From: Clostridia bacterium
GTDB lineage: Bacteria; Bacillota; Clostridia; Oscillospirales; CAG-272
Direction: 5' to 3'
DNA length: 49,200 bases
Assembly: GCA_017452545.1 (NCBI GenBank)
Contig: JAFTME010000023.1
Span: forward strand, 1 to 49,200
The notes beneath the pieces are model-generated. The model had not been told where the DNA came from and ran no database searches. It saw only the letters and a list, made by a program, of their open reading frames with translations. Shown piece after piece: positions 15,782 to 22,700 of this stretch. Both the position numbers and the translations under genes were made by a program. Each line of letters begins with the position of its first letter. The first letter of the stretch is position 1.

Positions 15782-16004
15782 GAGACTCACGGGAAATTCT
15801 CATCCCTAAGCTCCGATGCATATCCGATATGCTCCGCGGCTGGCGCAAGCAAAAAACAGGGGCGGAGTCCATGCACAAGCACTTGGCTTCGTCCCTGCTT
15901 TTCGGTTTTTGCTTCCAAATGAGCAATGTCATTAAGCGAACAAAAAAGCTCTCCCTTCGGTAGAGCTCCCACAAAAAGCGGGGAGTCTTAACTTAATGAC
16001 ATTG
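15782..16004 (-). other. Hairpin-rich intergenic region, candidate structured RNA or remnant element
   Basis: No credible gene is present. Read on the minus strand, CAATGTCATTAAG (16004-15992) at the end of the acetyltransferase gene pairs perfectly with CTTAATGACATTG (15936-15924). Between them are a CTCCC/GGGAG hairpin and a terminator-like AGCTCT...AGAGCT followed by six T (about 15965-15943). Next comes a long imperfect hairpin (about 15896-15858: CAGGGACGAAG opposite CTCCGCCCCTG) with a T6 tail, bracketed by AAGCAAAAAC and GTTTTTTGCTT. A 7-1-7 palindrome (GCATATCCGATATGC, 15818-15832) lies beyond it. At least the first T-tailed stem probably terminates the acetyltransferase transcript. 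Confidence 0.55.
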
Positions 16005-16625
16005 ATCAAATAAGGGCAGATTTTCCCAGTCGATCCGCTCGGTTTTATAAAAATACGCTCTGTCACGCTCGCCGATCTCGCGGATCACGCGGCAGGGATT
16101 TCCGACCGCAACGACGTTTTCGGGAATATCTTTGGTCACGACGCTTGCCGCGCCGATGACGCTGTTCTTGCCGATATGCACGCCGGGAACGATGACCGTT
16201 CCTGCGCCGATCCACACGTTCTCTCCGATGTGTACGTCTTTATTATACTGGTAGCCCTTGGCGCGAAGCGAGGGCTCGATGGGATGGTTTGCCGTTGCAA
16301 CGGTGACGTTGGGTGCAAACATGACCTTATCCCCCACGTAAATATGCCCGTCATCCACCAGCGTCAGATTGAAATTGGCATACACACCGTTCCCGAAATG
16401 CACGTTACGTCCGCCCCAGTTGGCGCGAAAGGGCAGCTCGATATAGCAGCCGTCGCCGCATTCGGCAAACACTTCCTTCATATATTTGATTTTTTCCTTG
16501 AGCTGCGAGGGCTTGAGCTGATTGAATTCCCAAAGTCTATCCTGATAGCGAAGCTGCTCTCGCATGATCTCGGCATCTGCGGGGTCGTAGACCAGCCCCT
16601 GCTGCATTCTTTCGCATTGTGTCAT
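15993..16625 (-). CDS. Maltose/galactoside O-acetyltransferase family sugar acetyltransferase
   Basis: The 210-residue protein starts at the ATG at 16625 (MTQCERMQQGLVYDPADAE), with GGAGG 8 nt upstream. It is a left-handed beta-helix acetyltransferase of the Maa/LacA group. An N-terminal Mac domain (residues about 5-60) is followed by hexapeptide repeats (VHFGNGVYANFNLTLVDDG, IYVGDKVMFAPNV, VHIGENVWIGAGTVIVPGV, IGKNSVIGAASVVTKDIP). The catalytic His lies in TANHPI. It transfers acetyl from acetyl-CoA to a sugar hydroxyl in the cytoplasm. Its stop codon is inside one arm of the inverted repeat described at 15782-16004. It lies 75 bp after thrS and may be co-transcribed with it. Confidence 0.93.
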   Translation of the reverse strand: MTQCERMQQGLVYDPADAEIMREQLRYQDRLWEFNQLKPSQLKEKIKYMKEVFAECGDGCYIELPFRANWGGRNVHFGNGVYANFNLTLVDDGHIYVGDKVMFAPNVTVATANHPIEPSLRAKGYQYNKDVHIGENVWIGAGTVIVPGVHIGKNSVIGAASVVTKDIPENVVAVGNPCRVIREIGERDRAYFYKTERIDWENLPLFDQCH

Positions 16626-16700
16626 ATCCGATCCTCCAAAGCACATATCAAACAGCTGCGGGGAAAGCCGACAATGCACGGCCTTCCCCGCTCTTATTTT

Positions 16701-18638
16701 TTATCTTCTCTTTTCTGCGATCTCCATCATGATATCGCTCAGGAACTGATCAACGGCAACAGCACCGCGATCGCCGTCCTTGCGGGATCTGACGGCAACA
16801 GAGCCCGTTTCCATTTCCTTACCGCCGACGATGAGCATATAAGGAACCTTTTCGGTCTGCGCCGCGCGGATCTTATAGCCGATGGTGTTGTTGGACTTAT
16901 CGATCTCAACACGCATACCCATAGCAGTCATGCGGTCTGCGATCTTCTGGCAGTATTCGACCTCGCCGTCACCCATGGGCAGGAATTTTGCCTGTACGGG
17001 TGCCATCCAGGTAGGCAGCGCGCCGGCATATTTCTCAATGAGGTAAGCCAGCGTGCGCTCGTAGCAGCCCAGAGAGGTACGGTGAATGATATACGGACGC
17101 TTGAGCTGACCGTCGGAGTCAACGTACTCCATGCCGAACTTTTCAGCCAGCAGCATATCGATCTGAATGGTGACGATGGTATCCTCCTTGCCGAATACGT
17201 TCTTATACTGAATATCCAGCTTGGGGCCGTAGAAGGCAGCCTCGTCGATGCCGATGTCGTACTTGACATCCAGCTTATCCAGAATGTCCTTCATGACGCT
17301 CTGTGCGTGCTCCCACTGCTCGGGCGTGCCCTCGTACTTAATGCCTGCGCGGGCAGGATCCCACTGGGAGAAGCGGAAGGTGCAGTCCTCCAGCATACCG
17401 ACGGTATCCAGGCAATACTTTGCAAGCTCCAGGCATCCGCGGAATTCCTCCTCCAGCTGCTCGGGGCGCAGGATCAGGTGACCCTCGGAGATAGTAAACT
17501 GGCGAACGCGGATCAAGCCGTGCATCTCACCGCTATCCTCGTTACGGAACAGCGTGGACGTCTCTCCCAATCGCATGGGCAGCTCACGGTAGGAGCGCTT
17601 TTTGTTGAGGAATACCTGATACTGGAAGGGGCAGGTCATGGGGCGCAAAGCAAAGCATTCCTTGGTATAATCGTCGGGATCGCCCAGCACGAACATACCG
17701 TCCAGATAGTGATCCCAGTGGCCCGAGATCTTATACAGCTCACGCTTTGCCATCAGAGGCGTTTTGGTCAAAAGGTAGCCGCGCTTCTGCTCCTCGTCCT
17801 CAACCCAGCGCTGCAGCGTCTGAATAACGCGAGAGCCCTTGGGAAGAATGATGGGCAAGCCCTGACCGATGCACTCAACGGTGGTAAAGAACTCCAGCTC
17901 GCGGCCCAGCTTATTATGGTCGCGCTTCTTTGCCTCCTCCAGCTGCGTCATGTGTGCATTGAGTGCATCCTTTGCGGGGAACGCAACGCCGTAAACACGC
18001 TGCAGCATCTTATTGCTTTGGTCGCCCTTCCAATAAGCGCCCGTGCACTGCGTCAGCTTGAATGCCTTGACAGCGCCCGTGGAGAACAGGTGCGGACCTG
18101 CGCACAGGTCGATATATTCGCCCTGCTCGTAGAAGCTGATGGTCTCGCCCTCGGGCAGCTCCTCGATCAGCTGAACCTTATAGGGCTCGTCGCGCTCGGT
18201 CATCAGCTTGATCGCCTCGTCGCGGGGCAGGGTGAAGCGGCGGATGAGGTGATTTTCCTTGACGATCTTTTTCATCTCGCTCTCCAGCGCTGCCAGCGCC
18301 TCGGTGCCAAAGGGAACCTCGCTGTCAAAATCGTAGTAGAAGCCGGACTCGATCGCAGGACCGATGGTCAGCTTGGCTGCGGGGTACAGTCTCTTGACTG
18401 CCTGCGCCAGAATGTGCGCTGCCGTATGGTTGAACACGTGTCTGCCCTCGGGCTGCTCAAAGGTCAGCAGCTCGACCGTTGCATCCGCGTCGATCAGTCG
18501 GGTCATATCGACCACGACACCGTTCACGCGAGCTGCGATGTGCGCACGCGTGACCAGCTCTGCCGCCTTTGCCGCGTCAAACACGGAAAGCGGTGCATCA
18601 AAATTCATTTCTTTTTCTGCAAATTTTACGCAAAACAT
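16701..18638 (-). CDS. thrS: Threonyl-tRNA synthetase
   Basis: The 645-residue protein starts at the ATG at 18638 after AGGAGG. The domain order is typical: a short TGS-like segment (residues 1-60), the editing domain with HxxxH (FNHTAAHILAQAV) and its partner Cys/His (LCAGPHLF), the class II core, and the anticodon-binding domain from about residue 535. The core zinc ligands are in ALRPMTCPFQYQ (Cys) and MHGLIRVRQFT (His). Motif 3 reads LGCYERTLAYLIEKYAG, with Cys where Ser is common. It charges tRNA(Thr) with threonine and edits Ser-tRNA(Thr). It is controlled by the T-box leader immediately upstream. Confidence 0.98.
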   Translation of the reverse strand: MFCVKFAEKEMNFDAPLSVFDAAKAAELVTRAHIAARVNGVVVDMTRLIDADATVELLTFEQPEGRHVFNHTAAHILAQAVKRLYPAAKLTIGPAIESGFYYDFDSEVPFGTEALAALESEMKKIVKENHLIRRFTLPRDEAIKLMTERDEPYKVQLIEELPEGETISFYEQGEYIDLCAGPHLFSTGAVKAFKLTQCTGAYWKGDQSNKMLQRVYGVAFPAKDALNAHMTQLEEAKKRDHNKLGRELEFFTTVECIGQGLPIILPKGSRVIQTLQRWVEDEEQKRGYLLTKTPLMAKRELYKISGHWDHYLDGMFVLGDPDDYTKECFALRPMTCPFQYQVFLNKKRSYRELPMRLGETSTLFRNEDSGEMHGLIRVRQFTISEGHLILRPEQLEEEFRGCLELAKYCLDTVGMLEDCTFRFSQWDPARAGIKYEGTPEQWEHAQSVMKDILDKLDVKYDIGIDEAAFYGPKLDIQYKNVFGKEDTIVTIQIDMLLAEKFGMEYVDSDGQLKRPYIIHRTSLGCYERTLAYLIEKYAGALPTWMAPVQAKFLPMGDGEVEYCQKIADRMTAMGMRVEIDKSNNTIGYKIRAAQTEKVPYMLIVGGKEMETGSVAVRSRKDGDRGAVAVDQFLSDIMMEIAEKRR

Positions 18639-18674
18639 GGGAATTTTGCCTCCTGAAAATAAAATATAATAATT

Positions 18675-18890
18675 GGTAATATAAAATCACCCCGACACAC
18701 GCAGCACAGCGTATGTCGGGGTGTGGATAACAAGTCCGCACGGTTCCACCCGAGCCTTTTACTTCATTGGGTATTTCATTGACCGCGGTGGTGGTACGTC
18801 GCAGCATTCGGGCAAGGATCTTGCAGCAATCGGCTCTCGCCGTGATCCTCTCTCTGGGGGACGAAACAGAAGCGACACATGTCCACGCGG
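18675..18890 (-). ncRNA. T-box leader (tRNA-Thr-responsive riboswitch) of thrS
   Basis: On the minus strand the T-box core GGGTGGAACCGTGCGG is at 18751-18736. It is followed by a terminator stem, CCCCGACATAC with GTGTGTCGGGG (18721-18690), and a T-rich tail. The Stem I base pairs CCGCGTGG (18890-18883) with CCACCGCGG (18791-18783). A GGATC...GATCC helix with a CGGC-GAGA-GCCG tip forms its upper part, and an AGAGAG motif is present. The specifier region reads GACGTACCACCACC, consistent with a Thr ACC codon. Uncharged tRNA(Thr) should stabilise the antiterminator and turn thrS on. No separate promoter was clear between it and the upstream gene. Confidence 0.93.
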
Positions 18891-18940
18891 GGATCTGTCA
18901 CAGAGCGCGCGCCGCCGTCGGCAGGCACGTCATATGCAAA

Positions 18941-19375
18941 TCAGACCTTCTTCTTTTTATTTCTGTTGATAGCGGAATGGGGATTTACGATTTCTCTCCA
19001 GTCAAGATCGCCGCGATCCAGTGCTGTGATGAGCACCTCGGCGGTGGCGATGTTGGTCGCTACCGGAATGTTGTACAGATCGCACAGGCGGAACAGCTCG
19101 TGCTCTACCTCGCCGCCACGCTCGGAGGGGCGGGTATCACGGAAGTCCAGCAAAACGTCGATCTCATTATAAGCGATGCGGGAGGCGATCTGCTGCTCTC
19201 CGCCCTGCTCACCGGTCAAAAGACGCTCGATCGTCAGGCCCGTTGCCTCGGAAATATACTTTGCGGTAATACTCGTGGCACAAAGGTTATGTTTACTCAA
19301 AATTCCGCAATAGGCAATGCAGAACTGAGTCATCAATTCTTTTTTTGTGTCATGAGCGATAATAGCAATTTCCAT
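18941..19375 (-). CDS. mgsA: Methylglyoxal-synthase-like protein with altered catalytic positions
   Basis: The 144-residue protein is collinear with bacterial methylglyoxal synthase (dihydroxyacetone phosphate to methylglyoxal). It has the IAIIAHDTKKELM start (D9 and K12 matching E. coli D20 and K23) and the conserved LYNIPVATNIATAEVLI near the end. However, the GGDQQ loop reads GGEQQ, so the catalytic Asp71 is E60. The segment with E. coli His98 and Asp101 reads DTRPSERGGEVE, with no His. The phosphate loop ATGTTG reads ATSITA. It may be a weak enzyme or a non-catalytic MGS-fold binding protein. GAGAGGATGG precedes the ATG, and the promoter is at 19473-19501. thrS follows on the same strand. 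Confidence 0.82.
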   Translation of the reverse strand: MEIAIIAHDTKKELMTQFCIAYCGILSKHNLCATSITAKYISEATGLTIERLLTGEQGGEQQIASRIAYNEIDVLLDFRDTRPSERGGEVEHELFRLCDLYNIPVATNIATAEVLITALDRGDLDWREIVNPHSAINRNKKKKV

Positions 19376-19472
19376 TTAGAACCATCCTCTCTTTTTCGTC
19401 GTTCGGCGCACGGGAGGTCTCCAATTGGCATACAACTGCGTTTGACAACTGGAAACCCATTTTCTACCGTTC

Positions 19473-19501
19473 ATTATATCACGAACCCCCGTTTTTGTCA
19501 A
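19473..19501 (-). promoter_or_regulatory. Promoter for the mgsA-like gene
   Basis: On the minus strand TTGACA (19501-19496), a 17-nt spacer and TATAAT (19478-19473), both consensus boxes, about 98 bp before the start codon. Confidence 0.88.
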
Positions 19502-19709
19502 CACCTTTTTCAACATTCATACACTTTTTTGCCTTGGGTATCGGTAAATATAAAGAAAATAACCAAAAAATGCACAAAAATCAAGCGGAAAATTTTTTCA
19601 AAACGGTAGAATTTACCGCAAAAGCATTCGCGTTGTTCTTCCCTTTTCCGCACCGGGCCGCCAAAGGCGGCGTGTACGCTTATTCACAATTCCCCGGCAT
19701 CCCTTGCCG
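19502..19709. other. AT-rich intergenic gap between the mgsA-like and deoR genes
   Basis: No gene is supported here. The only visible structure is a perfect hairpin, GCCGCC (19657-19662) and GGCGGC (19666-19671) with an AAA loop. It lacks a clear T-tract on either strand, though it could end the deoR transcript. Confidence 0.5.
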
Positions 19710-20498
19710 TCAACCGGACACCACGACCGTGTGAACGTTCGCCGCGGCAAGGCTGTTTTTTATGTTATCGGGCATGTGGTTGGAATCATCGGTGATCATG
19801 CAGGAAAAGTCCTCAAGGCGAGCAAACGCATACAGCGACGTTTTTCCCAGCTTGTTGCTCTCCGCCACCAGAACCGAACGGACAGCCCTCTGCATCAGAC
19901 GCGCAGAATAGGCGCCCTCGTCAAGCGTATAGCCGGACACGCTCTGCGCCGAAACCGCCGTGCAGGAAACAAAAGCAATATCTGCGCTGTAGCGCTCCAG
20001 CGCCTCGACCGCCATCGCGCCCTTGGTAAACCGATTGTGCACATCCAGCTCGCCGCCGATGAGTATGGCACGTCCGTCGACTTCACCGGCGGCAAACTTG
20101 TTGAGCAAAATTGACATGACGGGAACCGAGTTGACGATAAACGTCACGTTATGCACGCCGTTGATGTTTTTGGCAATATCCTGAATAGAGGTGCCGCAGT
20201 CCAAAAAGACCACCTGTCCGTCGGTAATCATGCTTGCCGCCGCCCGTCCTATGGACATTTTGACTTGTTGGTTATCCTGTCTTCTCAACACATAGTCCGC
20301 ATCCCGTCGCAGCTGCATACGTACAGGCGTCGCACCGCCGCGCACCTTGAGCAGCTGCTTGTTGTCCGCCATGCGGTCGATATCCCGTCGGATGGTCTCC
20401 ACCGACACGCCCAGGGACTGCGCCTCACCTGAAATGGAAATAAAGCCACTTTCGTTGACCTTATCCAATAGATACTGCCTTCTTTTCTCTGCGTTCAT
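19710..20498 (-). CDS. DeoR/GlpR-family transcriptional regulator
   Basis: The 262-residue protein starts at the ATG at 20498 (MNAEKRRQYLLDKVNESGF), after a GGAAGGAAGAG ribosome site. The N-terminal DeoR helix-turn-helix is clear (ISISGEAQSLGVSVETIRRD, then KVRGGATPV). The C-terminal DeoRC sensor domain, an isomerase-like fold binding a sugar phosphate, is seen in VVFLDCGTSIQDIAKNI, RAILIGGELDVHNRFTKG and AESNKLGKTSLYAFARL. Such regulators usually repress nearby sugar genes until a phosphorylated sugar appears. It is divergent from the phosphodiesterase-LamG lipoprotein gene, which is a plausible target along with its own promoter. Confidence 0.93.
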   Translation of the reverse strand: MNAEKRRQYLLDKVNESGFISISGEAQSLGVSVETIRRDIDRMADNKQLLKVRGGATPVRMQLRRDADYVLRRQDNQQVKMSIGRAAASMITDGQVVFLDCGTSIQDIAKNINGVHNVTFIVNSVPVMSILLNKFAAGEVDGRAILIGGELDVHNRFTKGAMAVEALERYSADIAFVSCTAVSAQSVSGYTLDEGAYSARLMQRAVRSVLVAESNKLGKTSLYAFARLEDFSCMITDDSNHMPDNIKNSLAAANVHTVVVSG

Positions 20499-20563
20499 GC
20501 TTGCTCTTCCTTCCTCTTTGCCTGCTTCCCTTGCGGTATTCCGCAGGACCTTATTCCACAATC

Positions 20564-20591
20564 ATTATACCACACAAACAAAAAAAAGCAA
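20564..20591 (-). promoter_or_regulatory. Promoter for the deoR-family gene
   Basis: On the minus strand TTGCTT (20591-20586), a 16-nt T-rich spacer and TATAAT (20569-20564). The 20592-20723 stretch between the divergent promoters is AT-rich and holds no other clear element. Confidence 0.65.
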
Positions 20592-20723
20592 GAGAATTCT
20601 CTCAAAAATGACGCAATTCCTTCATTTTTTCCACATTTGCAGCAGAAATTCCGCATATATTACATCATTTTCCAACATTTATTTCTCAAAAACGCTGAAT
20701 TTGATGAATTTACGGCAAACCGA

Positions 20724-20752
20724 TTGACACGTTTTTTTGCCTGTGCTATAAT
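20724..20752 (+). promoter_or_regulatory. Promoter for the phosphodiesterase-LamG lipoprotein gene
   Basis: TTGACA (20724-20729), a 17-nt spacer and TATAAT (20747-20752), 59 bp before the start codon. Confidence 0.88.
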
Positions 20753-20810
20753 GATTTTGACAAGGGAATCCCCCTGCTGCACATTCCAAATATAGCAAAG
20801 GAGATCACAC

Positions 20811-22547
20811 ATGAAAAGGACAACACGATGGCTCGCGCTGCTGCTGGCAACGCTGCTGTGCATCACAGCATTTGCAGCCTGCGCACCCGAAACTCCCCCC
20901 GACACACCCGATACACCTCCCACAGAGGAAACCCCGGACGACAATCCCCCAAGCGATCCCTCCGGCGAAAACGACAATAAAGAAAGCGAGAAACCTGAAA
21001 AAGTGGACAGATATCTGTACAAGCGCGTGGTGCTGATCGGCGTTGACGGCGCCGGCGCCTTCTTCCGCGACACCGACACGCCCCGCATCGATGAAATTTT
21101 CGAGGACGGCGCCATCAGCTACAACGTGCTGACCGCCAACCCCACCATCAGTGCCCAGTGCTGGGGTTCCATGCTGCACGGCGTCACCCCCGGCGCACAC
21201 CGCCTGACCAACTCTATCGTTGGCGAGCGCGCATATCCTGCCGACTCTCCTTACCCCTCGGTCTTCCGCGTTATTCGTGAAAATAATCCCGACGCTACAC
21301 TTGCCTCCTTTACCAACTGGAATCCCATTAACGTGGGTATCGTTGAGGACGGTCTTAGCGTTCACAAGGATTCTGCCACCGACGCGCCGATGACCGATAA
21401 AATTTGCGATTACGTCAAGAAAAACGATCCCACGCTGCTGTTCGTCCAGTTCGACGAGGTGGATCACGCGGGTCACACCTACGGCTACGAAACAAAGCAG
21501 CATCTGGATCAGATCACAGCAACCGACGAGCTGATCGGCAAGATCTACGACACCTATGACGAAATGGGCTATTTGGAGGACACGCTCTTCATCGTCACCG
21601 CAGACCATGGCGGTACAGGAAAATCGCACGGCGGTCTTTCCGATGCGGAAAAATACGTCATGCTTGCCGCTACGGGCAAAACGGTAGGGAGCGGTGAGAT
21701 CATCGACATGGAGATCCGCGACTGCGCTTCTGTCATTCTGTACGCGCTCGGCTACGAGCAGCCCGACAGCTGGACGGGCAGAGTTCCCTCCGGTCTGTTT
21801 GAAGGCGTAGAGGCAGGCGAGCGTCCTGTTTCCCGCGAAGGCACCGGCGGTCATGTCAACGTGGACACGCCCAAGCGCGGCAGCGGAAATTACATCACGG
21901 ATGTATTGGAGAAGGATCGCATCCTGGCATACCTTCCCATGGACGGAGACACCGAGGATCAGATCGGCTATTCCGACATTGAAGAAAACGGCAAGCTCTA
22001 CTTCGTGGAGGGCTATTTCGGCGAGGGTGTTCGTTTGGATGACGGCTATATCTCTCTCAAGGATTATGAGATAGGCAAGAGTAGCTTCTCCGCCTCCCTG
22101 TGGATGAACACGGGCGGCGTTGAGGGCGACCCCGTACTTCTTTCCAATAAGGATTGGGCCTCCGGATATAACACCGGTTACGTGCTTTCGCTGCGAAACG
22201 GTGATGTGAAATTCAACGCAGGTGACGGCAAAAACCGTATGGACCTGGAGAGCATGCTTCCTGAAAATCCGTTTGACCGTTGGGTTCACGTTCTGCTGAT
22301 CGTTGACCGCGAGGCCGCTCTGGTGAAGATTGTCTATGACTTCAGCATTGTCGACAGCATCCCCATCCCCGACACGTTGATCGACGACTCCTTTGACAGC
22401 TTCCCCGTTCTCAACATTGGTGAGGACGGCACAGGGCGCCTGGGACTTAAGCTGTCCGCCATTCTTGATGAATTCATTTTGATCGACGGCGCACTGACCG
22501 ACGACGAGATCGATGCCCTTGCAAAGCATTACGGCATGTCTCATTGA
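20811..22547 (+). CDS. Type I phosphodiesterase/alkaline-phosphatase-superfamily lipoprotein with C-terminal LamG domain
   Basis: The 578-residue protein starts at 20811 after AAAGGAG. A signal peptide ends in a lipobox (FAAC, Cys24), followed by an acidic Pro-rich linker. Residues about 65-330 form an alkaline-phosphatase-superfamily core: VVLIGVDGAGAFF carries the first metal Asp, NPTISAQCWGSMLHG is the nucleophile Thr region, VQFDEVDHAGHTYGY and IVTADHGGTGKSHGG carry the other metal ligands. Residues about 385-570 are a LamG/concanavalin-like domain (SASLWMNTGG, WVHVLLIVD, DEFILIDGALTDDEI). It probably cleaves a phosphodiester or phosphomonoester at the cell surface, with the LamG part binding glycan. 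The substrate is unknown. Confidence 0.9.
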   Translation: MKRTTRWLALLLATLLCITAFAACAPETPPDTPDTPPTEETPDDNPPSDPSGENDNKESEKPEKVDRYLYKRVVLIGVDGAGAFFRDTDTPRIDEIFEDGAISYNVLTANPTISAQCWGSMLHGVTPGAHRLTNSIVGERAYPADSPYPSVFRVIRENNPDATLASFTNWNPINVGIVEDGLSVHKDSATDAPMTDKICDYVKKNDPTLLFVQFDEVDHAGHTYGYETKQHLDQITATDELIGKIYDTYDEMGYLEDTLFIVTADHGGTGKSHGGLSDAEKYVMLAATGKTVGSGEIIDMEIRDCASVILYALGYEQPDSWTGRVPSGLFEGVEAGERPVSREGTGGHVNVDTPKRGSGNYITDVLEKDRILAYLPMDGDTEDQIGYSDIEENGKLYFVEGYFGEGVRLDDGYISLKDYEIGKSSFSASLWMNTGGVEGDPVLLSNKDWASGYNTGYVLSLRNGDVKFNAGDGKNRMDLESMLPENPFDRWVHVLLIVDREAALVKIVYDFSIVDSIPIPDTLIDDSFDSFPVLNIGEDGTGRLGLKLSAILDEFILIDGALTDDEIDALAKHYGMSH

Positions 22548-22571
22548 TTGCGCCATCCATAAATAATCTTA

Positions 22572-22617
22572 GCTGCCTACCGAACCCAAACGAACGGTAG
22601 GCAGCCTTCTTATTTTT
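22572..22617 (+). terminator. Terminator after the phosphodiesterase gene
   Basis: GCTGCCTACCG (22572-22582) and CGGTAGGCAGC (22595-22605) form a perfect 11-bp stem, followed by a T-rich tail to 22617. Confidence 0.9.
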
Positions 22618-22621
22618 ATAA

Positions 22622-22684
22622 AGTTCTTGAAAAAGGGGAGCGCGAGGGGAGAACACTTCTTCCACGACGTTTTCTCCCCTCGCA
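22622..22684 (-). repeat. Dispersed 3' hairpin element, copy A, after mutS2
   Basis: GCGAGGGGAGAA (22643-22654) and TTCTCCCCTCGC (22673-22684) form a 12-bp perfect stem. On the minus strand the stem is followed by GCTCCCCTTTTTCAAGAACT, which parallels the tails of copies B (42389-42450) and C (48369-48445). It lies 16 bp after the mutS2 stop in the sense orientation and probably also terminates transcription. Confidence 0.65.
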
Positions 22685-22700
22685 TACATATCAATTATTC

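Noticed and set aside
16176..18656. An 826-codon plus-strand frame opposite the acetyltransferase and thrS
   Set aside because: It spans two real minus-strand genes and their gap, has no recognisable domains, and the opposite frames give ThrS and an acetyltransferase.
20805..22556. A 583-codon minus-strand frame opposite the phosphodiesterase lipoprotein gene
   Set aside because: Antisense shadow; the plus-strand protein has a signal peptide, lipobox, metal-site motifs, promoter and terminator.
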